DNA of 64,000 nucleotides. Origin: Papaver somniferum (lineage: Eukaryota; Streptophyta; Magnoliopsida; Ranunculales; Papaveraceae). Location of the stretch: positions 61,598,815 to 61,662,814 of the forward strand of contig NC_039360.1 of assembly GCF_003573695.1 (NCBI RefSeq). The letters run 5' to 3'. Of this stretch, positions 22,473 to 34,415 are shown piece after piece; the stretch's first letter is position 1; every line of letters begins with the position of its first letter. Both the position numbers and the translations under genes were made by a program. The notes beneath the pieces are model-generated. The model did no database searches. It had not been told where the DNA came from and saw nothing but the letters and a program-made list of their open reading frames with translations.

Positions 22473-22927
22473 TGTAGTTGCAGGAAATCTTACACTACAC
22501 CCCTCATAAGATTTCATTAACATTCAACTCATTTTTAGATTAACAATCTTAATTTTATTGATGAATCTTTGAACAATCTTATAAGAAAATATAAAGGAAT
22601 CAAGAATAACCACTGCTCTAGATTTTCTCTCTCCTATTTACTTGCTTCTCACTCAAAAAAGATCTCCCTCTTCCTCACAGCTGATCGGCTCTTTATATAG
22701 AGTTTTTCATAGTGGATGACAGCTAATCCATCCTTTATTTTCGGAAATGGCTTGCGACATTATCGCAATCTTATAAACTTCCTTATTTTTGCAGGACCGT
22801 CACACTTTTCTCATGATTTGGCTGATGTCGTTTATTATGTTGTTTCTGAAGTTGTTCTGCGACACTATCGTGTTGTGTTGTTAATAATTTCGATGAGACA
22901 TTATTGCTGCGAGATTACGATCCTACA
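22473..22927 (-). repeat. Tat1 3' LTR (left copy)
   Basis: 455 bp, on the plus strand starting TGTAGTTGCAGG and ending GATCCTACA. The adjoining internal purine tract on the minus strand is GAGAAGAGGCAAGA (22928-22941). Confidence 0.9.
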
Positions 22928-23125
22928 TCTTGCCTCTTCTCATATCTTTTATACGAAGTAGAGAATGAAGTGAGAAATGCCGCAGCTATCTATCACTTCA
23001 TATTCTGCATTTATCACACGTATTCTTTCTCCCATCTGTTTCTTGACACGTCTTCTGTAACCGCTGCTTTTCAACCGCTCATGTCTTTTCGCATTAATTG
23101 TGTTTATCTTCTCGAAAATCTCCTC

Positions 23126-23133
23126 TATATATA
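23126..23133 (+). promoter_or_regulatory. TATA box of the Tat1 antisense gene
   Basis: CTCTATATATACTC, followed by a pyrimidine-rich leader of ~150 bp to the ATG at 23291. The same box and leader are recognisable upstream of the Tat2 antisense gene (40481-40488), which supports a real promoter. Confidence 0.6.
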
Positions 23134-23290
23134 CTCTTCTTACTCTCCCTTTTCTTCTTTTTTACTCTCTTTTTCATCTCCTCTGCAACTTCATCATTTT
23201 CTCCGTAAATTCCACTGCTGTAATTTTTCTTCTATCTTCCTTCTTCAATCTTCTTAATTCTTCGTCCATTCCCGTACTCTATATTCAGAT

Positions 23291-26017
23291 ATGTCTCCAA
23301 GTGGTCAAAAACATGAGAAAACCTTAAAGGACATTCAAAAAGTTCTTGCTGAGAAAGGTTTCACACTTTCTACCATTCCTGGTGAAAGTGCCAAATCAAT
23401 TCTTTCTATCAAACTTTTCTATGATCAACATTGTGATGATCAATCAATCATAGTTTCGCTGGGTCAAATTCTCGTAGGTTTTCCCATTCCTCTTTATGAT
23501 CCAGATATTCCTCTGTTCTATGAAATTCTCTCTCACTCGGGATTTTCGCGAGCTATCTTCCAATTGAGTGGGGATTGCATCCGTCTGATGTTGGAGTTCG
23601 CTAACCGTGGTGCTGGTAAAGGATCTCTTTATTCCAAAGAGCTTAGGGATCCTAAATTCGTAGATCTAGAGATAGTCGCTGAGAAGTATACAGTAGTGAA
23701 TTTCTTCGAAAATTATGAATTAATATCCATGAAGAAAGAAAATACTCGCTGGGGTATTCACTTGAAAAGGAAATATAATATTGATGAAGATAAAATACTC
23801 ATGCAAGACATTGACTGGCACTCTGGTAAGAACACAACTCCTTGCCAATCCAAAGATGATAAATGGTGCATTTTTCCCTTGATGTTGAAAGGACCTTACA
23901 TTGCTGGGTCAAATGTTCTTCCTGAGAATCTCGCTACTTATCAACCTTGGGTATTCTCTTGGCCCGAGAAGAAGAAAGAGGCATGTTTCTTCCAGTTTCG
24001 CCCACTTTACATTTCTTTATTTATCTTTATTCTTTTTTTCGCTGATTCTTGCGACATTCTACAGATCCAGAAACTGAAAGATAGCTACCGCAGGACTGGG
24101 AAGGCGAATACCTTGTTAGCTCTTCGCTCATACACAGATGAGGTAAGAAATATTCTCTTATGATTTTAAACAGTATACTGTTGCCTCTATTTCTTATTTC
24201 TATCTGTGTGTGAAGGTTATTGCTGAAATAGAAGAGCCTGCCCATGTTGCGAAGACTGGTGATAAAGGAAAAGGTGCTCTTCGCAGGGAAAAACCAACTG
24301 CTCCTCCTTCAAAGAAGAGAAAAATCCGTTCTTCCTTTCCTTCAAATACTCCTTCTCATGAAAACTCCGAGAGTGATGAGGATGATAAGGATAATGATGA
24401 CCCTGCTGCAAATGAAGATTCTCCATCTGAATCTTCTATGGCTAAGCTCTCTGGCATCTTTCTGATTCTTGGAAAGGAATGGGAGATAGTCAACTCGCTA
24501 ATACCTACAAATCTCTTGCCACAATTTGCGATGTTCCTTTATTGGATGGTGATAGTTCTCTTCGCGGAGTTTCTAGATCGGTAACTCCCAACTTCCTGCA
24601 TTCTCTTAATAGTCTGGTATGCTTTCGTCTTTTTACTTCTTCATTATTGTAACTCAAAATCTCTTTCTATTTTAATACCTTTTACATTTTCTCGCAGGAT
24701 GGAAAAGCTTCTTTCGTTGTTGCCTCAGATTTGGAGAGGAGACACGAAATTCTTGAAAAGAAGAATCTTCAATTTCGTACGAAGAATGAAGAACTGGAAA
24801 CTGAAGCTAAGGGTCTTCGTGAGAAGAACAAACAACTGGAAACCGACACTTCTTCGCAAAGGAGAAAAATTTCTACTCTTCAAAAAGCTAATGATCAGCT
24901 CTATGGTATGCAATTTTTCTCCTTTCCTTTCAGTCATTCATCCTATTGTATTATCTTATTTGATTAATCTTTTTTGCAGACATTTATGGTCTTTCTGATG
25001 AAGCCACTCTTCTTCGTTCATTTCCCGATGCCCTAGATAATGACACTCTTCTTAAACATCTTAATAAATATTTGAATAGTTTCTCTAATGATAAAATTTC
25101 ATCTCTGTCTTTGAATGAACTTAAATCCAAATTTCGCCTCTTAAAGATTGATCATAGATCTAGTTTAGTTTTAGCCAACCAATTTAAACGTTTTTATCTC
25201 AATTCTAAGAGAAGATCAACAAATTAAGAACCAAGATTAGCAAACTTATAGATGATAAAGATCGTATCTCTGATCAAGGTGTTAAGGCTTTGGCGAAATT
25301 CCTAGAGACCCTTCTTGAGGTTCAACTTGAACGAGATGAAGCTAACCGCAAGAATACCGAGCTCTGCGAAAAAGAAAGTCAAGTCCGTTCTCGTCTCCTT
25401 ATAAATAGTGATGATGAGTTCGCTTGGGCCGCGACAATCTTGGATAACGCCAGAAAAGATTTAGGTGTAAATGTTAGTCTCCAAGTTAAGCATACAACCT
25501 TGATTAGAGATATGATCTCTGAGAGAGAAGGTCATTAACTGTTTTCCTTTATTAATCTTTGGTTTTTCACGAGTTTTTATCAAGTTACTGATCAATTGCT
25601 ATATGCTTCGCAGAATCTGAAAGTAGATACCGCCAAAGAGTTGAGGAACTTGAAGCTGAAAAAGAGGAACTCGCAAAGAATCTTTCTTCTCGCAACGACA
25701 AATATTCTAGATTAAAGAATCAAATCAAGATCACTGTTGCGAACTTTAAGAACGGCACTTTGCATTTTCGCAATCAAACTATTCAAATGGTTTGTGATGA
25801 CCATAGTATTCCTCACTCTGATTATCCCTGTCTCTTGGAGGAGATCCCAAAGAACATTCCTAGTCCGACCATCTCAAATAGCGAAGTTGATTATGAAGAA
25901 TCTGATGGTGATGAAGGTTCTGATGGAGATAAAGGTTCTGATGCTGACGAAGAAGGGAACAAACTGATGAAGATGATGAAGGATCAACTAAGAAGTAGTC
26001 TTTGTTTCTTTCTTTGA
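23291..26017 (+). pseudogene. Antisense multi-exon gene of Tat1 (putative gypsy-type transposon domain plus coiled coil)
   Basis: Transcribed opposite to Tat1. The N-terminal ~230 residues (from MSPSGQKHEKTLKDIQKVLA; motifs LGQILVGFPIPLYDPDIP and FEILS-like HSGFSRAIFQ) resemble the plant 'putative gypsy type transposon' domain. An acidic, lysine-rich linker and long coiled coils follow (LERRHEILEKKNLQFRTKNE; LEVQLERDEANRKNTEL). Introns visible by GT/AG borders: 24143-24215, 24617-24697, 24906-24979 and ~25540-25612, each joining neighbouring exons; a possible GC-AG intron spans 23981-24064. Frame breaks near 24450 and 25210, so a functional product is doubtful. Extra antisense ORFs of this kind are described in Tat-lineage elements. 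Confidence 0.7.
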
Positions 26018-27537
26018 TCTTCTGTAATACTTGTTCATTTATTCCTTTTTTCTGTATATTTGCGAATTCTTTTGGTTCCCCATATTCCTTAATATATGAG
26101 TTTCTTTCATTTTGACCTGCATTCATTAAAACAATTCTTCCTTGCAATACGGTTAATCAACATAATCATTAATTTTTGAATTTTTGCGTAAATCTATCAT
26201 GTGGAGAAAAATAACATTTTCTAATTTCATTCATTCCCATACTTGCCTCTGTTATTTGTATCCAAATGAGATATTTTGCAGATTTTTCTTATTTTGTGCC
26301 TCAACTTCACAGTTGTTTATGTATAATTTTGCAATCATATGCGAAGTGAATTTTGATTCTTTTCAAAATCTCATTCTTGTGTGGTCTTATTTTGCCTTCC
26401 TAGTTAAAGGTCTTATTTTGCCACCTCTTGTCATTGTGACAAAATCGCAGGACGTCCTTGCACTTTCATGCAAAAACCCGTTGATCTTGCCTTAACTTTT
26501 TTCTTTGTATTATTGCCTCTCTAGGATAGTTGCGACAATATGACAGGCCTAAATTTTCTTGCGAAAATAAAGTTTCATGACATTGCCGTCTTGCGACGAA
26601 ATCGCTGGACGTCTTCGCACTTTCATGCGAAAATCGATTGATCTCGTCTTATCTTTCTCTTTTGTATTATTGCCTCTTCAGGATTGTCGCACAAATATGA
26701 CAAGCCTTAATACCCTTGTGAGTAAAAAGCCTCATGAAATTTGCGTCTTAAGACACTTATCAGCTCCCTAATGGAGGGTGCCACCCTTATCTCCCCTCTG
26801 GTTGCCCCTTCAAGGAGGCGTACCTCTACCACACAAGGTTGGCTCCTCCCATCCAGTCTTAACAACAACCAGTTGTTTTTGCAGCCTCTTATCCCTTTTA
26901 CCTATAGGGCTAATGGTTACGAGACCGCACCCTAAATGGGGTTTTCTTCGGGCCGAGTGCAGTATAAGCCAAGACTTGTCATGAATGGAAAGGTACGCTC
27001 CAGACGCCCCTGGAACTCTTGACTCAACCGTGTACCTCGGCGCCTTGATCATATTCTGCACTCCTTGGGAGAGTCCTTATTACCTTAGTCGCCCAACCTA
27101 AGTCATATGCTTAAGTTGAGAATCCAAGGTGCCTCTCCCGGATGGGCTTTATAGACCCAAAATCTCCATGACTCAGGTTCTGGGGGCGGTGTAACCTTTC
27201 CCTGAGCCATGCAACAGGTACCCCCTTATATGACGTACTTTAGGTCTTACATTTTCCTCTTGCGAAATTGTATTCGCGAACTAGGTTGTACGCCATAAAG
27301 GTTCGCCCCTTTCTCTTTTGTCATTGTTCTCTGATTGTCTTTTGTAGAATTCATTATCTTTATGAGATTCTCACACATCATCACATCGTATTTGCAATTC
27401 TCAATCTCTTTTTTATCATTCAGTAAAATATATTTTTTGAAAATTTTCGCAACAAATCAACTATTCATACACATCTTATTTTCTGCTACTGCTTCCTTAG
27501 TAATGGTATGTTCACCATTTCTTATTCTGAGCTAGCA
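26018..27537 (-). repeat. Tat1 spacer with ~155-bp tandem repeats
   Basis: No gene. Two or more units of a repeat containing TCGCNGGACGTC, TTCATGCGAAAA, TTGTATTATTGCCTCT and ATGACAGGCC occupy about 26430-26760. The same units occur in Tat2 (about 37340-37690) in the matching position. 26770-27300 matches 36780-37330 of Tat2 as a reverse complement. Confidence 0.7.
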
Positions 27538-27999
27538 TTAGTTTCGCAGCATTTCTTCTTCTTTTCGTTCAATTGCATCCACCATCAATCTCTCACTTCT
27601 TTGTGTCTCTTTGATTTTGCGTCGCCAACTTTCCTTCTTGTTTGCTCTTCCTTCGCAGGATTCTACCTCAGTTTCGTAATATTTATTTCCTTCAACCCAA
27701 TCTCCTTTTATGATTCCTACACCGCTAGGGTGAGGGAATTTGATGCATTGGTGGAAAATTGAAGCTACACCTAGAATCCCATGTAGCCAAGGTCGACCAA
27801 TTAATGAATTGTAGGGTGACTCTACGTCAACAACACAGAACAGGATTTCAGAAGATATTCCCTTCAATGGAATTCGCATAATAATCTCCCCTTTAGGCTT
27901 GTTGGCAGCATCATTAAAACCATATATCTTATATGTTGATGGTATAAGATCATCATCTCTCCCTCCCATGGTTTTATAAGTATGATAGAGTAAGACCAT
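27538..27999 (-). pseudogene. Tat1 protease, N-terminally truncated
   Basis: Reads ...STYKIYGFNDAANKPKGEI, then FCVVDVESPYNSLIGRPWLH and HQCIKFPHPSGVG, matching the second half of the Tat2 protease (32900-33130). The catalytic-loop part lies upstream, where the sequence breaks near 28000 in a TTATATCTTATA repeat. After the protease a charged linker (EGRANKKESWRRKIK) ends at the deletion joint. Confidence 0.7.
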
Positions 28000-28990
28000 A
28001 TATCTTATATCTTATATATTGTTCTGGCGAATTGTCTCCTGGTTCTTCCATTTCCGCTCTCAATATTTTACGTTCGCAAGTTAAACGTGTTTGTTCAACA
28101 TAGTGTCTTTCAATTTCTTCTTCAATCGTTTGTTGATTTCTTTGAGATTCTCTCTCATGTAAAATTCTCCTTCTTTCCTCTCGATTCCCTTCTCCATCTT
28201 GATTATTTCGTCCCTGAAGTTGTCCATTCTCTTGATTTCTATCATTTTTCCTATCATCAAAAGTTTCATTTTATGGAACGTAACGATCATCAGTCCTTTC
28301 TCTATCTTCGCGATGTTCTTCATTAGGATTTGGTATTTCTTCTCGAATATTATTTCCAGTATTAACTGTGGGTGAGTTTCGCCTCATCTCTCTTCTAGTC
28401 GATCTTGAATATGATCTTGTAGTACTTCTCGATCTTCTACTTTGTAGTCTCATATTGTCCATCCTCAATTCGTGATTTTGCCTTGTTAGATTTGCACGTT
28501 CTTCTGCCTCAGCTCTTCTTTCTTCATGTATTCTTCGTCTCAACGTTTCTGACGCTCCAATTTCCTTATCTCCATGAATTATTCCTTCATCTTCTTCTTG
28601 ATTTCTCTCTACCTGTCTATGGTTCCTGGTTTGCTGTTGTTCTTCTACTTCTTCTGCTGAATTTGATCGTCAAGTGTGTACACTCACTCTATCATAATCT
28701 GTTGTTCCATTTTGTACCGGTGTTTGCTGACTGGCGGTTGAACTTGATTTTCTCCATTTTTTCTCCTTCTAGTAGATTCTCCCATTTCACTTCTCTCCCT
28801 TCCAACAAGTCTTTTACTTCTTCTTCTAGCCGTTGTCGGTTGTTCCGATACATTTCTCCTTCTATCCATTCTTTCAATACTAACAAATTGTAAGAGATTA
28901 TGTAAGTTTTTTCACCAATTACTTTCAATTCTAATAAATCACAATATTAATCTTCAACTTTTTCTAGAACAATATTCAATCTTCAACCTC
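28000..28990 (-). pseudogene. Tat1 gag N-terminal region, fragmented
   Basis: Several short frames on the minus strand form a highly charged region with coiled-coil character (EERRAEAEERANLTRQNHEL; RNNRQRLEEEVKDLLEGREV) and an arginine/serine-rich block (SRRSRSTTRSYSRSTRREMR). No gag core or CCHC motif is seen. It lies directly after the PBS, so it is probably the gag leader or N-terminus. Broken by several frameshifts. Confidence 0.55.
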
Positions 28991-28994
28991 CGTT

Positions 28995-29011
28995 CCCTGT
29001 TTCTAGCGCCA
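28995..29011 (-). promoter_or_regulatory. Tat1 primer-binding site
   Basis: On the minus strand TGGCGCTAGAAACAGGG, three bases from the 5' LTR; identical to the Tat2 PBS at 32409-32425. Confidence 0.75.
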
Positions 29012-29014
29012 TTA

Positions 29015-29472
29015 TGTAGTTGCAGGAAATCTTACACTACACCCCTCACAAGATTTCATTAACATTCAACTCATTTTTAGATTAACAATCTTAATTTTAT
29101 TGATGAATCTTTGAACAATCTTATAAGAATGATAAAGGAATCAAGAATAACCACTGCTCTAGATTTTCTCTCTCCTGTTTACTTGCTTCTCACTCAGAAA
29201 AGATCTCCCTCTTCCTCACAGCTGATCGGCTCTTTATATAGAGTTTTTCATAGTGGATGACAGCTAATCCATCCTTTATTTTCGGAAATGGCTTGCGACA
29301 TTATCGCAATCTTATAAATATCACTTCCTTATTTTCACAGGACCGTCACACTTTTCTCATGATTTGGCTGATGTCGTTTATTATGTTGTTCTGAGGTTGT
29401 TCTGCGCCACTGTCGTGTTGTGTTGTTAATAATTTCGCTAAGACATTATTGCTGCAAGATTCTGATCCTACA
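29015..29472 (-). repeat. Tat1 5' LTR (right copy)
   Basis: 458 bp, paired with 22473-22927. A TATA-like CTCTATATAAAGAG (minus strand) is near 29232-29245. Confidence 0.9.
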
Positions 29473-31947
29473 GTTTAAGAAGAGCTCAAACGAGCTGAGG
29501 CCGACCAAAACGGTCTCAAGTGCATCACATCCGTCCAATTTCACCAGCCTATTTGGACGGCTTAGATCTTCCCTCGAATGATCGAAAGGATGATAGTGTG
29601 ATCACCAACGACCCAACTACATTCTTAGTCGATCGACCTGCCCACTGCAAACCAGAAACGCGTTGAATCACACACCCAAAGAAAGATGATCACGTAGCAG
29701 TGAAAACCCTAAATTGAATAAGCGGCGTTATACAACTGCCGCTAATCGATTGTATCCATCCAACTTCTCCAGCCTAGTTGGACGACTTGGATCGTGTTTC
29801 AAACGATCAAGGAGATGCCAACGCGTTCACCATCGAACCAACTCCACACATGGCCGATCGACTTGCTTATAACAAGACCAAAGCGCATCAAATCGCCGAC
29901 CCAAAGTAGCGGGAACACGTTATTTTCAAAAACCTAAAATTACTTTGCGGCAACACATTACTGCCGCAAATCGATCTCGACCACTCATCTTCGCCAGCTG
30001 ATTTGAGTGGCTTAGATTTAGTTTTAAACGGCCACGAATATGTCAACGTGATCATTGTCGGCCCACCTTCACATGTGACCGACCGGCTTGCTCGAGCTAA
30101 CGACCGAGGCCTCGAATCGCTCGTCCAAAGAGGGTTGGCGGCACGACTCCCTAAACCCTAAAGTTACGTCAATGGCAGTATGCAACTACCGCAAATCATC
30201 TCGTCCATCCAACTTTGATAGCCTAGTTGGACGGTGTAGATTTTTTTTTCAAAAACAAGCAAAGCAACGTTGTGAAGACCGGCCATCCTGAAAAAGCGGG
30301 GGTCTAACAACACCACCCAATATTTCGATTAGCAATCTGTATGGACTAACTCCGAAACACTTTCTAGAGAATCAACTAGACAGTCAGACTCAATCTAGAT
30401 AAAAGTATCTCAAGGAGTTAATATCTCTCTCTTGTTTTGATTCACTCAAGCTAATAGAAATCAGTGAGTCTATAATCAAACACAAGGAATAACTTGGACG
30501 GTACTAAAGACCAATATCCAAGGATCAATCAATATCAATCAACAACCAAAGCTCGGATTTCCGATTGATTGATTCAAACGCACAACATGTATTATTTCAA
30601 TTATATAAACAAATATAATGCGGAAATAGAAATAACACAGTCACCCGAATTTTGTTAATGAGGAAACCCGCAAATGCAGAAAAACCCCGCGACCTAGTCC
30701 AGATTGAATACACACTGTATTAAGCTGCTACAGACATTAGCCTACTCCAAGCTAACTTCAGACTGGACTATAGTTGAACCCCAATCAGTCTCACACTGGT
30801 CCAAAGTACAGTTGTACTCCCTACGCCTCTGATCCCAGCAGGATACTGCGCACTTGATTCCCTTAGCTGATCTCACCCACAACTAAGAGTTTCTACGACC
30901 CAAAATCGCAGGCTTTAGCAATAAACAAATCTGTCTCACACAGACAAGTCTATCAAAGGATCAATCTGTCTCCCACAGAAAAACCCTAAAGTTTTTGTTC
31001 CGTCTTTTGATAATAATCAAAGTGAACAGGAACCAATTGATAATCCGGTCTTATATTCCCGAAGAACATCCTAGATTAATCAACCACCTCACAGCAATCT
31101 TAATCGTATAGTAGCGAAACAAGATATCGTGGAATCACAAACGATGAGACGAAGGTGTTTGTGATTACTTTTTATATCTTGCCTATCGGAGAAATCTCAC
31201 GATCTCAAGCCAATCAATGTGATTGTACTTCTACGATAGAATATGCAAGATCAGATCACACAACTACGATAAAAGTAGTATCGGTCTGGCTTCACAATCC
31301 CAATGAAGTCTTTAAGTCGTTAACCTGGTTTTAGAAGAAGAAAACCAAAGGTTAAAGGAGAATCGACTCTAGCAGAGAAACTAGTATCACACGGACGTGT
31401 GGGGATTAGTTTTCTTAATGCTAAATGTCTCCTTTGTATAGTCTTCAAATCAGGGTTTTGGCTTAGTTACAAAGCAATCAATATTCACTGTTAGATGAAA
31501 AACTGATTTAGATTCAAGCTAATATTTCTCAACCATTAGATCGAAAACTTAGATTTTCATACACAAATGACTGTACGCTTCTAGGTTTGTTAACCGCACC
31601 CAAACGCGTACATTGTTGGTTCAACAATAGTCTACCCCAAGAGGTTAACCATATGAGCGTTTCATACCAACCATGTTCTTCTTCACCGTAACTAGTTCAA
31701 TTGACTCAAATGAACTAGTTAAGAGAGTTGTTCAATTGCAAGGAAATCTTATGTAACTACACAAGATACAATTGAAACAAAGATGATTTGATTCACTCGA
31801 ATCAGTTCATGAACTTTAATAGCCACGGTTTACAAATACATTCCTTAGTCTTTTAAGATTAAGTTCAGAAATCATCTTTAGATATATAACCTTCTCAAGT
31901 TCGCAGACTAGGTTCGCGGACTTAAGACACCGGATAGAGTTTACAAT

Positions 31948-32405
31948 TGTAGTATCAGAATCTCGCAACAGTTATGTCTCAGCGAAGTTAACAATGGTAT
32001 TGCACAAAAGCGTCGCAGAACAATTTCAGAAACGACATCAGCAAGGATCATGAGAAAGATGTGATAATCTCGCGAAGATTAGAAAGCTTGCGAAGTCAAC
32101 ATTTGTAAGGTTGCGAGAATGTCGCAAACCATATCCGAAAATAAAGGACAGATTAGTTGTCATACACTAGGTATTTCCCTTATAAATAGTCATTCGAGTT
32201 GTAAAGGAGAGAGAGATCTTTTTTGAGTGAGAGACAAGTAAATAGGAGAGAGAAAGTTTAGAGCAGAGATCATTCTTGATTTCTTCATTTTCCTTGTAAG
32301 AATATTCAGAAATTAATCAATAGAATTAAGAGTGTAAACCTAAAAATGAGCTGATCAATGATAAAATCATACGAGGGGTGTATTGTAGGATTTCCTGCAA
32401 CTACA
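31948..32405 (+). repeat. Tat2 5' LTR
   Basis: TGTAGTATCAGAATCTCGC...CTGCAACTACA. TATA-like TTATAAATAG occurs near 32180. Paired with 41110-41567. Confidence 0.9.
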
Positions 32406-32408
32406 TAA

Positions 32409-32425
32409 TGGCGCTAGAAACAGGG
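32409..32425 (+). promoter_or_regulatory. Tat2 primer-binding site
   Basis: TGGCGCTAGAAACAGGG, three bases after the LTR; the same sequence serves Tat1. Confidence 0.75.
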
Positions 32426-32686
32426 AGATTGAAGATCGAAAATTGAAGATTGTTGATTGAGAAAATTCAAATCAAGAAAGTAATTAAACAAATCAGTGAA
32501 TCAGTTAGAGGAAAGATGAATAGAATTAATGAAAATGGCAAAAAATTGGAGTGTAATATGATAACAAAAAGGTTAATGAATTCCATGAAAACATCAAAGG
32601 AAGAATACATAAACGAAATTTTGAAGGAAAGAAAATTATGGCGGTAGAAAAAATTTCACCTTTGAAAGATTGGCAAAAGCAAAGAA
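32426..32686 (+). pseudogene. Tat2 gag leader remnant
   Basis: A short lysine-rich frame (IEKIQIKKVIKQISESVRGK...) of ~65 codons lies between PBS and protease, far too short for gag. Deletion of nearly all gag is the simplest reading. Confidence 0.5.
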
Positions 32687-33139
32687 TTGTTCATGGCAGA
32701 AGAAATACCAAAAGAAAATTTGAATCATACATCTTCATTGGTCGTCACAGTGCCTATTACACGAAAAGAGAAGGATACAACAATAAAATCCACAGGAGAA
32801 TGGATGTTGAACAGAACTTTTATTGATGCAGGAAATTCAGTTGATATAATATTTTATCATGCATTTCGGGGAATGGGATTTAAAGATGAAGAAATGTCCA
32901 ATTCAACATATTTTGTTCACGGCTTTGGAAAATCCACAACAAAACCTAAAGGAGAAATAGTGGTACGAATTCCACTTGGAGAAATCGAAACACATGTGAC
33001 ATTGTGCGTGGTGGATATAGAATCGCCATATAATATGTTATTAGGAAGATCATGGATACATGCGATAAAAGCTGTGGTATCAACGTTGCATCAATGTATT
33101 AAATTCCCCACTCCAAGTGGAATGGGTGAAATCAGATGA
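32687..33139 (+). pseudogene. Tat2 aspartic protease with altered catalytic loop
   Basis: Frame of 150 codons. The catalytic loop reads FIDAGNSVDIIF where a D-T/S-G triad is expected, so T/S is replaced by A. The second half (LCVVDIESPYNMLLGRSWIH, HQCIKFPTPSGMG) is typical of Tat proteases and matches Tat1. Ends at a TGA at 33137-33139. Probably inactive. Confidence 0.75.
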
Positions 33140-33223
33140 GATGTTGATAATGCGAAATTATGTCATCAAATTGAAGTAAGGCGTTATGAAGAACAAGCAA
33201 AAAGGAAACAATTTCGCAGAAAA

Positions 33224-34415
33224 TTGGTAAAGGAAGCAAAGAAGGCAGAAGAATTTAGAGTATATATGATAAGGGCGAAAGAAGGCAAAGGAATACCCAA
33301 CGAAATTTCGGAAGAAGGAGAAGGATCCATAAAAGAAATTAAAGAACCCACACCAATGGGAGAACCTAAACCCAGTTACACTGCCTCAGAACCAACAAAA
33401 GAAATAAATGTTGGGACTGAAGAGGAGCCTCTAGTGTTGAGAATTGGAACCAAAATGGATATAGAAGAAGAAGAAAGAACTTTCAATTTACTGCGAGAAT
33501 ATAAAGATATTTTCGCAGGAAACATGGATGAGATACCAGGAATAGATCCAACAATTGCTTGCCACAGACTGGAGATTAACAAAAATGTGAGACCATTTAA
33601 ACATAAAATAAGAAAAATCGCAACAACTTACCATTCCCAAATTAAAGAAGAATTACAGAAAATGCTGGAGGCAGGAATTATAAGAGAAGCTAAATACCCA
33701 GAATGGATAGCGAATATGGTCATTGTCCCAAAGAAAAACAAGGGAATCAGGATTTGCATAGATTTCACTGATTTGAACAAAGCTTGCCCTAAAGATAGTT
33801 TTCCGTTACTTGATATTCCTCAAATGGTGGAATCTGCAGCAGGAAATGATAGGGTATCATCTTTAGATGGGTACAAAGGGTATAACCAAATTCCTCTCGC
33901 TGAAGAAGATCAAGAACATACTGCTTTATTTGCTCCTAGAGGTTTATATTTTTATACGAAAATGCCGTTTGGTTTGTGAAATGCGGGAGCAACATATCAA
34001 AGAATGGTAGAGAAGGTGTTCGCAAAATGGATATACAAAACATTAAAAGTATACATGGATGACATGTTGGTAAAGAGTAAGGAAGCTAAGGACCATGTAC
34101 AAGTCTTGAGGGAGATTTTTGAACAAATGTGGCAATATAACATTAAATTGAATCCCGAGAAGTGTGTACTATTGGAGTTGCATCGGGAAAAATTTTAGGT
34201 TACATTGTATCAAAGGAAGGAATACAGGTTGATCTGGAAAAAGTGCAAGCAGTTCGTGACATGCAAACACCAGCAACAATAAAAGATGTACAGAAGTTGA
34301 ATAGGCTTCTAACTTCGCCGGGGAGATTCATTTCGCGATCATCATACAAATGTAAATATGTTTTCGATATACTCAAGAAGGGTGCGAAATTTAAATGGAG
34401 TGATGAATGTGAAAA
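33224..34415 (+). pseudogene. Tat2 reverse transcriptase
   Basis: Linker (LLREYKDIFAGNMDEIPGID), then the RT: CHRLEINKNVRPFKHKIRK, AKYPEWIANMVIVPKKNK, RICIDFTDLNKACPKDSFPL, SLDGYKGYNQIPL and YTKMPFGL. TGA at 33977-33979 falls inside the highly conserved FGL-x-NAG motif. The frame then continues with ATYQRMVEKVF and the catalytic YMDDMLVKSK. A frameshift near 34170-34190 precedes SGKILGYIVSKEGI. Confidence 0.85.

Larger units (their letters stand above)
22473..29472 (-). mobile_element. Tat1: pol-deleted Tat-lineage gypsy element with intact LTRs and TSD GTTTA
   Basis: Minus-strand element bounded by LTRs of 455 and 458 bp, with perfect TSD GTTTA (22468-22472 and 29473-29477). From its 5' end it has a PBS, the N-terminal gag region and part of the protease. 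Then, without RT, RNase H or integrase, it enters the same 3' non-coding region that follows integrase in Tat2, then the antisense gene and the polypurine tract. It is therefore an internal-deletion derivative of the Tat2 family. The LTR pair differs at about 14 sites plus small indels by eye. Confidence 0.9.
4319..30288 (+). mobile_element. GypsyA: Tat-lineage Ty3/gypsy retrotransposon, nested host of later insertions
   Basis: Order: 5' LTR, PBS, gag-like ORF, protease, RT, RNase H, a second (archaeal-type) RNase H, integrase, spliced antisense gene, polypurine tract, 3' LTR. The second RNase H after the first and an antisense ORF between integrase and 3' LTR are both described for the Tat lineage of plant gypsy elements. 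It is interrupted by a copia element (11404-19653) inside integrase and by Tat1 (22473-29472) inside the 3' LTR, and the 3' LTR is cut at 30288 by a reverse copia element. The remaining ~0.9 kb of the 3' LTR and the right-hand TSD are not in the window. All coding parts carry stops or frameshifts. Confidence 0.85.
21802..30288 (+). repeat. GypsyA 3' LTR, split by Tat1 and truncated
   Basis: LTR sequence at 21802-22472 and, after the Tat1 element and its TSD GTTTA, at 29478-30288. It matches 4319-5774 of the 5' LTR. It stops at ACCGGCCATCC where a reverse copia LTR begins. The corresponding 5' LTR sequence continues for another ~0.9 kb, which is not found elsewhere in the window. Confidence 0.85.

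Noticed and set aside
30289..31947. A solo LTR at the right end of GypsyA
   Set aside because: Its other half lies at 41568-42308 and is followed by a polypurine tract and copia pol, so it is the 3' LTR of a larger element split by Tat2.
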